Positions 1 through 6,848 of a stretch of DNA of 9,932 bases are shown in pieces. This DNA is from Anaerolineales bacterium (GTDB taxonomy: Bacteria; Chloroflexota; Anaerolineae; B4-G1; DUEL01). Made by a program: the position numbers and the translations under genes. The notes below the pieces were generated by a model, which worked only from the letters and a program-made list of their open reading frames with translations, was not told the DNA's origin and did no database searches. The stretch lies in assembly GCA_015662065.1 (NCBI GenBank), contig DQUX01000137.1, positions 1-9,932 on the forward strand. The letters run 5' to 3'. The first letter of the stretch is position 1, and every line of letters starts with the position of its first letter.

Positions 1-2
1 CG

Positions 3-596
3 CTGGAGTACACCGCCGGGGCCGGCGGCGCGGCCTACCTGCTGGGGCCGGCGGCGGAATCGCTGGCGGTGATCGAGGGATCGCTTTCCTTCGTAACCGA
101 CACTCCCGACTTCTGGCGGCGGGCCCATCAGCACTACCCCTCCCACGGCGGACGCTTCACCGGCCAGCCGGCCTACTTCCGCCATATCACCGAGGCGGCC
201 AAGGGGCTGATGGAGGCCCTGGGGACCACCCCCGCCGACTACACCTACGCCGTCTTCCACCAGCCTAACCTCAAGTTCCCCCGCACCGTGGCGCGCCGTC
301 TGGGGTTTACACCAGAGCAGACCGGGCCGGGGCTGCTGGTGGGGGAGATCGGCAACACCTACGCCGCCTCCTCGCTGATCGGGCTGACCGCCATTCTAGA
401 TCAGGCTCAGCCCGGCGACCGGATCCTCTTGGTCAGTTTCGGCTCCGGCGCGGGGTCGGATGCCATCTCTCTAAAGGTGACGGAGGCCGTAGCGGGGCGG
501 CAGGGCCGGGCGCCGGCCACGCGGGATTACGTCGCCCGCCGGACGGAGATCGACTACGCCACCTACGTGCGGTATCGGCGAAAGCTGAGGATGTAG
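3..596 (+). CDS. Hydroxymethylglutaryl-CoA synthase, archaeal type, C-terminal part (5' end outside window)
   Basis: This is the last 197 residues of an enzyme that condenses acetyl-CoA with acetoacetyl-CoA to HMG-CoA, an early step of the mevalonate route to isoprenoids. The frame is open to the window edge, so the start, the catalytic Glu and the catalytic Cys lie upstream. What is visible fits the family: the AGAGGAAYLLG strand near the edge, the FHQPNLKFPR motif that carries the catalytic His, and a C-terminal GNTYAAS...GDRILLVSFGSGAGSD block. Family members are about 350 residues long, so a bit more than half is present. The stop lies 6 bp before the thiolase start, and a DUF35 gene follows; this gene order is the one known from archaea, where the three proteins form one complex. 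The closest alternative is a KAS III-like enzyme, which the gene neighbourhood makes less likely. Confidence 0.9.
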   Translation: MEYTAGAGGAAYLLGPAAESLAVIEGSLSFVTDTPDFWRRAHQHYPSHGGRFTGQPAYFRHITEAAKGLMEALGTTPADYTYAVFHQPNLKFPRTVARRLGFTPEQTGPGLLVGEIGNTYAASSLIGLTAILDQAQPGDRILLVSFGSGAGSDAISLKVTEAVAGRQGRAPATRDYVARRTEIDYATYVRYRRKLRM

Positions 597-602
597 GAAA
601 CT

Positions 603-1760
603 ATGCGCGACGTTGCGATCATCGGCATCGGGCAGACGAAGGTCGGCGAGCACTGGGAGAAGGGACTGCGCCACCTGGCCCTGGAGGCGCTCCAGGCGGC
701 GATGGTCGACGCCGGGGTGGACCGGGTGGACACCCTATACGTGGGCAATATGCTCAGTGGGGAGCTGACCGGGCAGGAGCACCTGGGGGCGCTGGTGGCC
801 GACTTCGCCGGGATGCGGGGGGTGGAGGCGGTCAAAGTGGAGGCGGCCTGCGGCTCCGGCGCGGCGGCGCTGCGGTTGGGATACATCGCCGTCGCCGGCG
901 GGATGGCCGACGTGGTGCTGGTCGTCGGCGTGGAGAAGATGACCGACGCCACCGGCCCGCAGAACACCGCCGCCCTGGCGATGGCCGCCGACGCCGATTA
1001 CGAGGCGGCCCAGGGCCTCTCCTTTGTGGCTATCAACGGGCTGCTGATGCGTCGCTATATGTACGAGTATGGCTACCGTAAGGAGGACTTCGCCCCTTTC
1101 ACCGTCAACGCCCACGCCAATGCGATGAATAATCCCTACGCGATGTTCCGCGTCCGGGTGACCCCCGGGTCCTACACGAGGGCGCGGATGATCGCCGATC
1201 CCATCAACCTGATGGACTCTTCGCCCATCGGGGATGGGGCTGCGGCGGTGATCCTGGTCCCCGCCGACTGGGCGCGCCGCTTCCCTCAGCCGCCGGTGCG
1301 GATCGCCGGTTCGGCGGTGGGCACCGATGCCGTGGCCCTCCACGACCGGCGGGACCCGCTGGTGATGGAAGGCGCGGCCCTCTCCGCCTACCGCGCTTAC
1401 CAGCAGGCGGGGGTCGGGCCGGAGGAGATCGACCTCTTCGAGCTGCACGACGCCTTCAGCATTATGGCGGCCCTGAGCCTGGAGGCGGCCGGGTTCGCCC
1501 GGCGGGGGGAGGGGGTCCGTCTGGCGCTGGAGGGGAAGATCGGCATCCAGGGCCGGGTGCCCGTCGCCACGATGGGGGGGCTGAAGGCGCGCGGCCACCC
1601 GGTTGGGGCAACCGGTGTCTACCAGGTGGTCGAGGTCGTCCAGCAGTTGCGGGGCGAGGCCGGGGCCAACCAGGTGCCGGATGCTCGCATCGGGATGGCC
1701 CAGAACATCGGCGGCAGTGGCGCGACAGTGATCACGCATATTCTGGAGAGGATGGAGTAG
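603..1760 (+). CDS. Acetyl-CoA acetyltransferase (thiolase), archaeal/SCP2-type
   Basis: A 385-residue thiolase that most likely makes acetoacetyl-CoA from two acetyl-CoA and passes it to the neighbouring HMG-CoA synthase. The nucleophile is Cys83 in VEAACGSGAAAL. His282 in ELHDAFSI and His332 in RGHPVGATG are the other expected active-site residues. The C-terminal CxGGG cysteine of classical thiolases is missing: the matching segment reads AQNIGGSGATV, as in the SCP2/archaeal subfamily. The length is normal for that group (about 385-400). The ATG follows the HMG-CoA synthase stop by 6 bp with only a weak AGGA-like ribosome site, so translation is probably coupled. A DUF35 gene starts 12 bp after the stop. 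A role in beta-oxidation-type degradation cannot be excluded, but the gene set points to mevalonate synthesis. Confidence 0.93.
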   Translation: MRDVAIIGIGQTKVGEHWEKGLRHLALEALQAAMVDAGVDRVDTLYVGNMLSGELTGQEHLGALVADFAGMRGVEAVKVEAACGSGAAALRLGYIAVAGGMADVVLVVGVEKMTDATGPQNTAALAMAADADYEAAQGLSFVAINGLLMRRYMYEYGYRKEDFAPFTVNAHANAMNNPYAMFRVRVTPGSYTRARMIADPINLMDSSPIGDGAAAVILVPADWARRFPQPPVRIAGSAVGTDAVALHDRRDPLVMEGAALSAYRAYQQAGVGPEEIDLFELHDAFSIMAALSLEAAGFARRGEGVRLALEGKIGIQGRVPVATMGGLKARGHPVGATGVYQVVEVVQQLRGEAGANQVPDARIGMAQNIGGSGATVITHILERME

Positions 1761-1772
1761 GGAGGTGGAGGA

Positions 1773-2171
1773 ATGAGTGTGCCAAGAACCTGGAGGTTGC
1801 GACAGCAGCGATACCGACTGGTCGGTGAGGTGTGTGATCGGTGCGGGGTTCCCATCTTCCCGCCCCGGGATGTCTGCCCGGAGTGCGAGGCGCCGGCCAA
1901 GACCCCCTTCACCTTCAGCGGCCGGGGGGAGGTCTATTCTTACAGCACCGTTTACCATCCGCCCGTCGGCTTCAAGCAGGACGCACCCTACACGGTGGCC
2001 CTGGTCCGCCTGGAGGAGGGGCCGTTGGTGACGGCCCAACTGACCGACGTGGAGGCGGATCAGGTGGAGGTCGGGATGCCGGTGGAGATGGTCACCCGGC
2101 GGCTCCAGGCCGAGGGGGAGGAAGGGGTCATCAGCTACGGCTATAAGTTCCGCCCGCTCTTGCGGCGCTGA
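1773..2171 (+). CDS. DUF35 zinc-ribbon/OB-fold protein, thiolase/HMG-CoA synthase partner
   Basis: A 132-residue protein with an N-terminal rubredoxin-like zinc ribbon (Cys21, Cys24, Cys35, Cys38 in two CxxC knuckles) followed by an OB-fold of about residues 45-125 (FSGRGEVYSYSTVYHPP and GPLVTAQLTDVEADQVEVGM). In the archaeal complex studied structurally, the DUF35 subunit bridges thiolase and HMG-CoA synthase, and the shared CoA-binding site lets acetoacetyl-CoA stay bound between the two reactions. Here the gene is the third of the same operon, so the same role is inferred. The ATG at 1773 sits just behind a very strong ribosome site (GGAGGTGGAGG). The gene is intact, with no odd residues in the ribbon. 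Confidence 0.92.
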   Translation: MSVPRTWRLRQQRYRLVGEVCDRCGVPIFPPRDVCPECEAPAKTPFTFSGRGEVYSYSTVYHPPVGFKQDAPYTVALVRLEEGPLVTAQLTDVEADQVEVGMPVEMVTRRLQAEGEEGVISYGYKFRPLLRR

Positions 2172-2183
2172 GCGGCTGTCGGG

Positions 2184-2267
2184 GATACGGACGCAAGAAG
2201 ACGCGGGGGCGCGGGAGGATGGAGGGGGTGGAACCCCCACATCCCCGCGTCTCCGCATTTCCGTGTC
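2184..2267. terminator. Long imperfect palindrome behind the mevalonate operon, possible terminator
   Basis: Starting 12 bp after the DUF35 stop, an 84-bp region can fold on itself. The outer arms GATACGGA (2184-2191) and TCCGTGTC (2260-2267) pair with one G-U. The middle arms GACGCGGGG (2200-2208) and CCCCGCGTC (2243-2251) pair perfectly. The tip GGGGG-TGGAA-CCCCC (2224-2238) forms a small hairpin. A TTTT run follows at 2268-2271. Placement between operon and promoter fits a terminator, but the size and near-symmetric 8-nt internal loop also fit a dispersed intergenic palindrome. Confidence 0.55.
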
Positions 2268-2277
2268 TTTTGCTCGC

Positions 2278-2306
2278 TTGACGCTGCCACCGCGTTATGG
2301 TATTAT
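2278..2306 (+). promoter_or_regulatory. Sigma-70-type promoter of the LysM lipoprotein gene
   Basis: TTGACG (2278-2283) and TATTAT (2301-2306) are separated by exactly 17 bp, close to the vegetative consensus, in an otherwise very GC-rich region. Transcription should begin near 2313. That places an in-frame GTG at 2297 upstream of the transcript and supports the ATG at 2351 as the true start. Confidence 0.7.
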
Positions 2307-2350
2307 GTAGACGTGATGGTGGCCCCGCGGCTCAAAGGAGGAGGCGAGAA

Positions 2351-3022
2351 ATGAACAGGACCCGTGTGCTCCCACTGGCGGTCGGCCTGGCGGTGGCGAT
2401 AACGCTGCTGGCGGGGTGCTACCTGCCCGCCGCTCCTGATGTGACCCCCACCCCTTCTGAGGAGGAGCTGATCGAGCAGGGGATGGCGCAATTGGGAATG
2501 GAGGCGGCGGAGTACAGCGCTACCCTGACAGAGATGGCCCAGTCCCCTCTGCCCACGTCAACCGAGGAGCCGACCCAGCCACCGACCCCGGTCCCGCCCA
2601 CTGCCTCCCCCACGCCCCAACCCACCCCCACGCCGACCGCGCCTCCGGAGGGGCAGCCGACCGAGACCCCCACACCGGCACCTGCCGGAACTGAGACGAC
2701 CTACGTGGTCCAGCCGGGGGACAGCCTGTTCCGCATCGCCCTACGGTTTGGCCTGCGGGTCGAGGAGCTGGCAACCTATAACAACATCGTCAACCCCCAC
2801 CGCATCTACGTAGGTCAGATGATCCGCGTCCCAGCCGAAGGAATGCCCCCCTCACCCCCTTCCCAGGGAGAGATCCTCTACACCGTCCGGCCGGGAGACA
2901 ACCTGTTCCGCATCGCCCTCCGCTACAACCTGAATTACCTGTATCTGGCTTCTTACAATGGGATCGCCAACCCCCATCGCATCCGCGTGGGCCAGGTGAT
3001 CCGCATCCCGGCCGCGCCGTAG
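2351..3022 (+). CDS. Secreted lipoprotein with two LysM domains
   Basis: A 223-residue protein probably anchored outside the cytoplasmic membrane and binding peptidoglycan or a related glycan. The signal peptide (MNRTRV then a hydrophobic stretch) ends in the lipobox LLAGC, so Cys23 would be lipidated. Residues about 66-116 are a Pro/Thr-rich linker. LysM 1 spans about 117-161 (YVVQPGDSLFRIALRFGL...NPHRIYVGQMIRVP) and LysM 2 about 176-220 (YTVRPGDNLFRIALRYNL...NPHRIRVGQVIRIP). The start is chosen from AAAGGAGGAGG at 2334-2344, well spaced from the ATG; an upstream GTG at 2297 lies before the likely transcription start. It has its own promoter and a hairpin after its stop, so it looks monocistronic. 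No enzymatic domain is visible. Confidence 0.9.
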   Translation: MNRTRVLPLAVGLAVAITLLAGCYLPAAPDVTPTPSEEELIEQGMAQLGMEAAEYSATLTEMAQSPLPTSTEEPTQPPTPVPPTASPTPQPTPTPTAPPEGQPTETPTPAPAGTETTYVVQPGDSLFRIALRFGLRVEELATYNNIVNPHRIYVGQMIRVPAEGMPPSPPSQGEILYTVRPGDNLFRIALRYNLNYLYLASYNGIANPHRIRVGQVIRIPAAP

Positions 3023-3045
3023 CTGCCGGGTAGGGATGGCGTGAG

Positions 3046-3074
3046 AAGGGGCCGGCGCATCTACCGGCCCCTTT
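3046..3074 (+). terminator. Rho-independent-like hairpin after the LysM gene
   Basis: A perfect 10-bp stem, AAGGGGCCGG (3046-3055) with CCGGCCCCTT (3064-3073), closes an 8-nt loop. Only three T follow, so termination may be partial. The base of the stem is 10 nt before the next start codon, so the hairpin could also shape translation of that gene in read-through transcripts. Confidence 0.7.
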
Positions 3075-3083
3075 GCCGCTCAA

Positions 3084-3866
3084 ATGATCACCAGTCTGAA
3101 GAACGACAAGGTCCGCCTGGTGCGGGCACTCCAGAGGCGACGGCGGGTCCGCCAACGGGAGCGCTGCTTCGTGATCGAGGGGGTCCGCCTCGGCGAGGAG
3201 GCGACCGAGGCTGGCGTTCTTCCCCATTTTGCCTTCTACACGTCGGAAATCCAGGAGAGCCTGCGGGTAGCCGCCCTTCTGAAGTCTTGGCGTGAGGCCG
3301 GCGTGCCCTGCATCGAGGTGAGCCGACCGGTGATGGAGGCCTGTTCCGACACAGAGGCCCCCCAGGGATTGCTGGCGGTGGTGCCGATCCCGGACCTCCC
3401 CCGTCCGGCCCGGCCCACGCTGACGCTGATCCTGGATCGGCTGCGGGACCCCGGGAACATGGGGACGATCCTGCGCACGGCGCTGGCGGCGGGGGTGGAA
3501 CAGGCGCTCATACCCCCAGGCACGGTGGACGCGACCAACCCGAAGGTGGTCCGGGCAGGGATGGGGGCCCACTTCCGCCTGCCGCTGGTCACGATGGACT
3601 GGGATAGAATCCCCCAGGCGGTTGCTGGCTGCCGGGTCTATCTGGCGGCTGCCCGGGGGACCGTCCCCTACACGGAGGTGGATTGGACGGAGTCGGTGGC
3701 GCTTGTCGTGGGGGGGGAGGCAGCGGGGGCCGGGAAACGGGCCCACGCTCTGGCCGACGCTGAGGTCACCATCCCCCTGGCGGAGGGGGTAGAGTCCCTC
3801 AACGCGGCGGTGGCGGCGGCGGTGATCCTCTTTGAGGCGGTGCGGCAACGGCGGATGGCTGGGTGA
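3084..3866 (+). CDS. SpoU-family (TrmH/RlmB-like) RNA 2'-O-ribose methyltransferase
   Basis: A 260-residue SAM-dependent methyltransferase acting on rRNA or tRNA; the exact target nucleotide cannot be read from the sequence. The N-terminus (MITSLKNDKVRLVRAL, then ERCFVIEGVRL) is the SpoU substrate-binding domain. The three SPOUT knot motifs are present: DRLRDPGNMGTILRTA (118-133), VALVVGGEAAG (205-215, with Gly instead of the commoner Asn before Glu212) and IPLAEGVESLNAAVAAAVI (about 230-248). The start at MITS is typical of the family, yet no Shine-Dalgarno is seen and a strong hairpin ends 10 nt upstream. The final codons (RRMAG-stop) lie inside the first copy of a 37-bp intergenic repeat, so the tail was probably reshaped by it. 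RNase J follows 123 bp later. Confidence 0.92.
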   Translation: MITSLKNDKVRLVRALQRRRRVRQRERCFVIEGVRLGEEATEAGVLPHFAFYTSEIQESLRVAALLKSWREAGVPCIEVSRPVMEACSDTEAPQGLLAVVPIPDLPRPARPTLTLILDRLRDPGNMGTILRTALAAGVEQALIPPGTVDATNPKVVRAGMGAHFRLPLVTMDWDRIPQAVAGCRVYLAAARGTVPYTEVDWTESVALVVGGEAAGAGKRAHALADAEVTIPLAEGVESLNAAVAAAVILFEAVRQRRMAG

Positions 3867-3958
3867 CTGGGCGGCTGGGTGACTTGGGGCTCGCCCACCA
3901 TCACCCACGACGGCGTGACGGACGGCGGATGGCTGGGTGACTGGGCGGCTGGGTGACT
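3848..3958 (+). repeat. Two 37-bp G-rich direct repeats with 8-bp inner periodicity
   Basis: Identical 37-bp copies lie at 3848-3884 and 3922-3958 (74-bp period). Each is built from degenerate 8-mers of the form TGGGTGAC/TGGGCGGC; the second array runs on through 3965 with another TGGGTGAC and then CGGGTAAG. Copy 1 includes the stop codon of the methyltransferase gene; copy 2 lies in the RNase J leader. The second copy gives five GGG tracts separated by exactly 5 nt (3935-3969), a textbook G-quadruplex pattern. The first gives four tracts (3861-3889). Between the copies, GGGTGA (3877-3882) can pair with TCACCC (3901-3906) around GGGC-TC-GCCC. Confidence 0.9.
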
Positions 3959-3989
3959 GGGTGACCGGGTAAGCGAGGAAGGAGAGGGT

Positions 3990-5645
3990 ATGACCGAGCA
4001 GTTGCGGATCGTCCCCCTGGGTGGGTTGGGGGAGGTCGGAAAGAATATGATGGCCATCGAGTATGGCCGCAACATCCTGGTGGTGGACGCCGGGCTGATG
4101 TTCCCCGAGTCCGACATGTACGGGGTGGATTTCATCATCCCGGATTATAACTATCTGCGAGATAAGAGGGATCGGGTCCGGGCCATCGTCGTCACCCACG
4201 GTCACGAGGACCACGTGGGTGCGCTCCCCCACGTCCTGCGGGAGTTCAACGTCCCCGTCTACGCCACTCGGCTGACCCGGGGGCTTATCGAGGTGAAGCT
4301 GCGCCGCGCCCACCTCTCGCAGGAGGTGAAGCTGCACACCTACGCGCCGGGCGACGTGGTCAAGATCGGCCCCTTCACCATCGAGCCTTTCCACGTCTGC
4401 CATTCGATCCCAGACACGGTGGGGCTGGGGATCACCACCCCCGCGGGCCTGATCGTCCACTCCGGAGACTTCAAGCTGGATCATACGCCGGTGGATGGCT
4501 GGCCGACCGACTTCGCGAAGCTGGCGGAGTTCGCCGGGCGGGGTGTGCTGGCCCTGATGTCCGACAGCACCAACGCCGTCGAGCCCGGCACTACTCCCTC
4601 CGAGCAAGTGGTCACAGAGGCGCTGGACGCGGTGATGCGCAAGGCTTCGGGGCGGGTCATCATCGCCACCTTCGCCTCCCTCATCTCCCGCATCCAGCAG
4701 GCCATAGACGTGGCCGCCCGACACAGCCGGAAGTTCGCCATCGCCGGCACGGCGATGGCGGAGAACGTGAAGATGGCCCGCAAGTTGGGCTACCTGGAGG
4801 TGCCAGAGGGGATGCAGGTGACGCTGGGGGAGATCAAGCGCCTTCCACCCCATCAGTTGCTCATCCTGGCCACCGGTGCCCAGGGGGAGCCCACCGCCGT
4901 GCTGAGCCGGCTGGCGACCGGCCGACATCCCTCCCTGCACATCGAACCCGGCGACACGGTGATTCTTTCCTCTCACACCATCCCCGGCAACGAGGAGATG
5001 ATCCACCGGGTCATCAACCGCCTCTTCCAGAAGGGGGCGGACGTGGTTTACCACCCTATCGCGCCGGTCCACGTCTCCGGCCACGCCAGCCAGGAGGAGC
5101 AGAAGCTCCTCCTGAACATCCTCCGCCCCCGCAACTTCATCCCCATCCACGGGGAACTGCGCCACCTCAAGCAACACGCCAAGCTGGCGCTGGAACTGGG
5201 GGTTCCTCAGGAGCGGGTCGCGGTGGTCGAGAACGGGTACGTGCTGACCTTCAAGGGAGACCAAGTTCAGGTGGGGGAGCGGGTGCCCGGGGGATATGTC
5301 TTCGTGGACGGCACCTGGGTGGGCGACGCGGTGGGGCCGGCGGTGATCCGGGACCGGGAGACGCTGGCGACGGCGGGGGTCTGCGTGGTGGCGCTACGGT
5401 ATAGCCCGCGTCGGGGGACCCTTATGGGCACCCCCCGGCTGACGCTCCGGGGCTTCGCCGCTCCGCAGGCGGCGGAGGAGATGTTGGGGGAGGCCCAGGA
5501 AGCGGTCCGCCGCGCGGTGCAGGGGCTCCAGCCGCGGACACCCCTGGAAACGGTGGAGAACTCGGTCCGGCGGGCCCTCTCTGACTTCTTCTACCGGCGG
5601 ACCAAGAACCGACCGGAGATCATCGTGATGGTTCTGGGGGAGTAG
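3990..5645 (+). CDS. rnj: Ribonuclease J (metallo-beta-lactamase/beta-CASP RNase)
   Basis: A 551-residue 5'-3' exo- and endoribonuclease of mRNA turnover and rRNA maturation, cytoplasmic, using two zinc ions. The metallo-beta-lactamase core shows HGHEDH at 70-75, His138 in FHVCHSIPD, and Asp160 in HSGDFKLDH. The beta-CASP part ends with HVSGHAS (His361, His365) and the C-terminal His387 in IPIHGELRHL. A C-terminal domain follows (about 450-551). The length is normal for the family (about 550). In the beta-CASP helix the segment reads FASLISRIQQ, whereas many homologues have FASNVHR; this may be a lineage trait. The ATG is preceded by GGAAGGAGAGG. The leader carries the G-rich repeat array, and the glycosyltransferase starts 33 bp downstream. 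Confidence 0.96.
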   Translation: MTEQLRIVPLGGLGEVGKNMMAIEYGRNILVVDAGLMFPESDMYGVDFIIPDYNYLRDKRDRVRAIVVTHGHEDHVGALPHVLREFNVPVYATRLTRGLIEVKLRRAHLSQEVKLHTYAPGDVVKIGPFTIEPFHVCHSIPDTVGLGITTPAGLIVHSGDFKLDHTPVDGWPTDFAKLAEFAGRGVLALMSDSTNAVEPGTTPSEQVVTEALDAVMRKASGRVIIATFASLISRIQQAIDVAARHSRKFAIAGTAMAENVKMARKLGYLEVPEGMQVTLGEIKRLPPHQLLILATGAQGEPTAVLSRLATGRHPSLHIEPGDTVILSSHTIPGNEEMIHRVINRLFQKGADVVYHPIAPVHVSGHASQEEQKLLLNILRPRNFIPIHGELRHLKQHAKLALELGVPQERVAVVENGYVLTFKGDQVQVGERVPGGYVFVDGTWVGDAVGPAVIRDRETLATAGVCVVALRYSPRRGTLMGTPRLTLRGFAAPQAAEEMLGEAQEAVRRAVQGLQPRTPLETVENSVRRALSDFFYRRTKNRPEIIVMVLGE

Positions 5646-5646
5646 G

Positions 5647-5663
5647 ACGGGCGGACAGCCCGT
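5647..5663 (+). other. Small hairpin between RNase J and glycosyltransferase genes
   Basis: ACGGGC (5647-5652) and GCCCGT (5658-5663) form a perfect 6-bp stem with a 5-nt loop directly after the RNase J stop codon. No T run follows, so it is more likely an mRNA 3' end or processing structure than a terminator. Confidence 0.4.
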
Positions 5664-5678
5664 TCTGCCGGGTGGAGC

Positions 5679-6848
5679 ATGGCGCGGATTCTGGTCGTCT
5701 ACAAGGAGTTCCCCGCCCCCTCGGTGGGCCACGCCGGAGGTCAGGCGGTCTTTCGGTTGATGGCGTCCCTCCACCGGCGGGGGTACCGTCTCTTCCTGGT
5801 GGCCCGGTTGCGCCGGGAGGAGAGCCCTCTGGTGGAGGAGATGACCCCCTTCTGCGAGCGGGTCATCACGGTCCCCCACCACCAGGCCCTTCCCGGCCCC
5901 TTCCCGCTGGCTTTCCTGCGCTCCTACCTGGCCCTGCGGCGGGCGACGGCCCGTGCCCTGCGGGAGGTACGCCCAGACCTCCTCCACGTAGAGGTGACGC
6001 AGACCGCTTTTGCCCTTCTGGGGCTGCGCCGTCCCTTCTCCTCCTTCCGCCCCCTCGACGTCAACTGGTTCCTGTTGGAGCAGCAGGCCGCGTGGCTACG
6101 CGGTCTGCGCCGGGGGCTCACCCTGGCCCTCTCGCGGCTGCTGCGCGGGGTTGAGCCCTGGCTATGTCGCCGGTACGACCTGATCGGTGCCATCTCTGAG
6201 GGGGACCGCCGGTTGCTGGCTCCCCACTGCCAGCCTCGTCCCGTCCTCCTCCTGCCCCTCGTCCCCGCCTTCGCCGCCTCGTCCGGCGTCCGGCCCGCCG
6301 TGTCCCCTGGGCCGAACGTATTGTTCGTGGGGGCGATGTACCGGACCTTCAACGTGCAGGGGGTGCGCTGGTTTCTGGCGGAGGTGTGGCCCCAGGTGCT
6401 GGCTCGGGTCCCCGAGGCCCGCTTCTACGTGGTGGGGCATCGCCCGCCCCCCGAGGTCCGCGCCCGCCACGATGGGGAGCACGTCTTCGTCACCGGCTTC
6501 GTGGAGGACCTGGCCCCCTGGTACCGGGCCGCCAGCGTCTTCGTCTCGCCGCTGTTGGTGGCGGGGGGGCTGTTGCAGAAGGTGGTGGACGCGCTGGCGA
6601 TGGGGGTGGGGGTGGTGGCGACGTCGGTGAGCAACCACGGGGTGGGGGGGACGCCCGGTCAGCACCTGCTGGTGGCGGACGACCCGGCGGGTTTTGCCGA
6701 GGCGGTGGTGCGGCTGCTGGAGGATCCGGCGGAGCGGGAGCGTCTGGGCCGGGCCGGGCAGCGGTTCGTCTGGGAGCGGTATGATCTGGAGAGGGCGGTG
6801 GATCGGTGGGAGGCGGCGGTTGGCGAGAATAATCGAACATCAGGATGA
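5679..6848 (+). CDS. GT4-type (group 1) glycosyltransferase
   Basis: A 389-residue cytosolic glycosyltransferase of the GT-B fold, probably moving a sugar from a nucleotide-sugar to a lipid-linked or cell-surface glycan; donor and acceptor are unknown. The N-terminal Rossmann-like half covers about 1-200 (ARILVVYKEFPAPSVGHAGG, CRRYDLIGAISEGDRRLL). The C-terminal donor-binding half covers about 211-380 (PNVLFVGAMYRTFNVQGVRWF, FYVVGHRPP, VTGFVEDLAPWYRAASVFVSP). The segment GGLLQKVVDALAMGVGVVAT (296-315) holds the donor-site Lys301 and an Asp where many GT4 enzymes have Glu. The ATG follows GGTGGAG with very short spacing. The last two codons (GGA TGA) lie in sequence that, on the other strand, belongs to a hydrolase remnant, so the native 3' end may have been replaced. 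No polysaccharide cluster surrounds it. Confidence 0.9.
   Translation: MARILVVYKEFPAPSVGHAGGQAVFRLMASLHRRGYRLFLVARLRREESPLVEEMTPFCERVITVPHHQALPGPFPLAFLRSYLALRRATARALREVRPDLLHVEVTQTAFALLGLRRPFSSFRPLDVNWFLLEQQAAWLRGLRRGLTLALSRLLRGVEPWLCRRYDLIGAISEGDRRLLAPHCQPRPVLLLPLVPAFAASSGVRPAVSPGPNVLFVGAMYRTFNVQGVRWFLAEVWPQVLARVPEARFYVVGHRPPPEVRARHDGEHVFVTGFVEDLAPWYRAASVFVSPLLVAGGLLQKVVDALAMGVGVVATSVSNHGVGGTPGQHLLVADDPAGFAEAVVRLLEDPAERERLGRAGQRFVWERYDLERAVDRWEAAVGENNRTSG

Noticed and set aside
735..2258. Long open frame (507 codons) on the minus strand
   Set aside because: It is antisense to the clearly recognised thiolase and DUF35 genes; the protein is rich in His, Arg, Pro and Gly without family motifs, as expected for a shadow of high-GC coding DNA.
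3711..3741. G-rich runs inside the methyltransferase coding sequence as a G-quadruplex
   Set aside because: The runs are irregular and explained by Gly-rich coding in a very GC-rich genome, unlike the regular 8-bp arrays downstream.
3848..3958. Two spaced 37-bp repeats as a minimal CRISPR
   Set aside because: Only two copies, low-complexity 8-bp inner structure, overlap with a stop codon, no cas genes, and the repeat continues as shorter units beyond the copy.
2790..5264. Very long open frame (824 codons) on the minus strand
   Set aside because: It crosses three plus-strand genes and the repeat region in the antisense sense. The composition is that of a GC-rich shadow, and no domain is recognisable.
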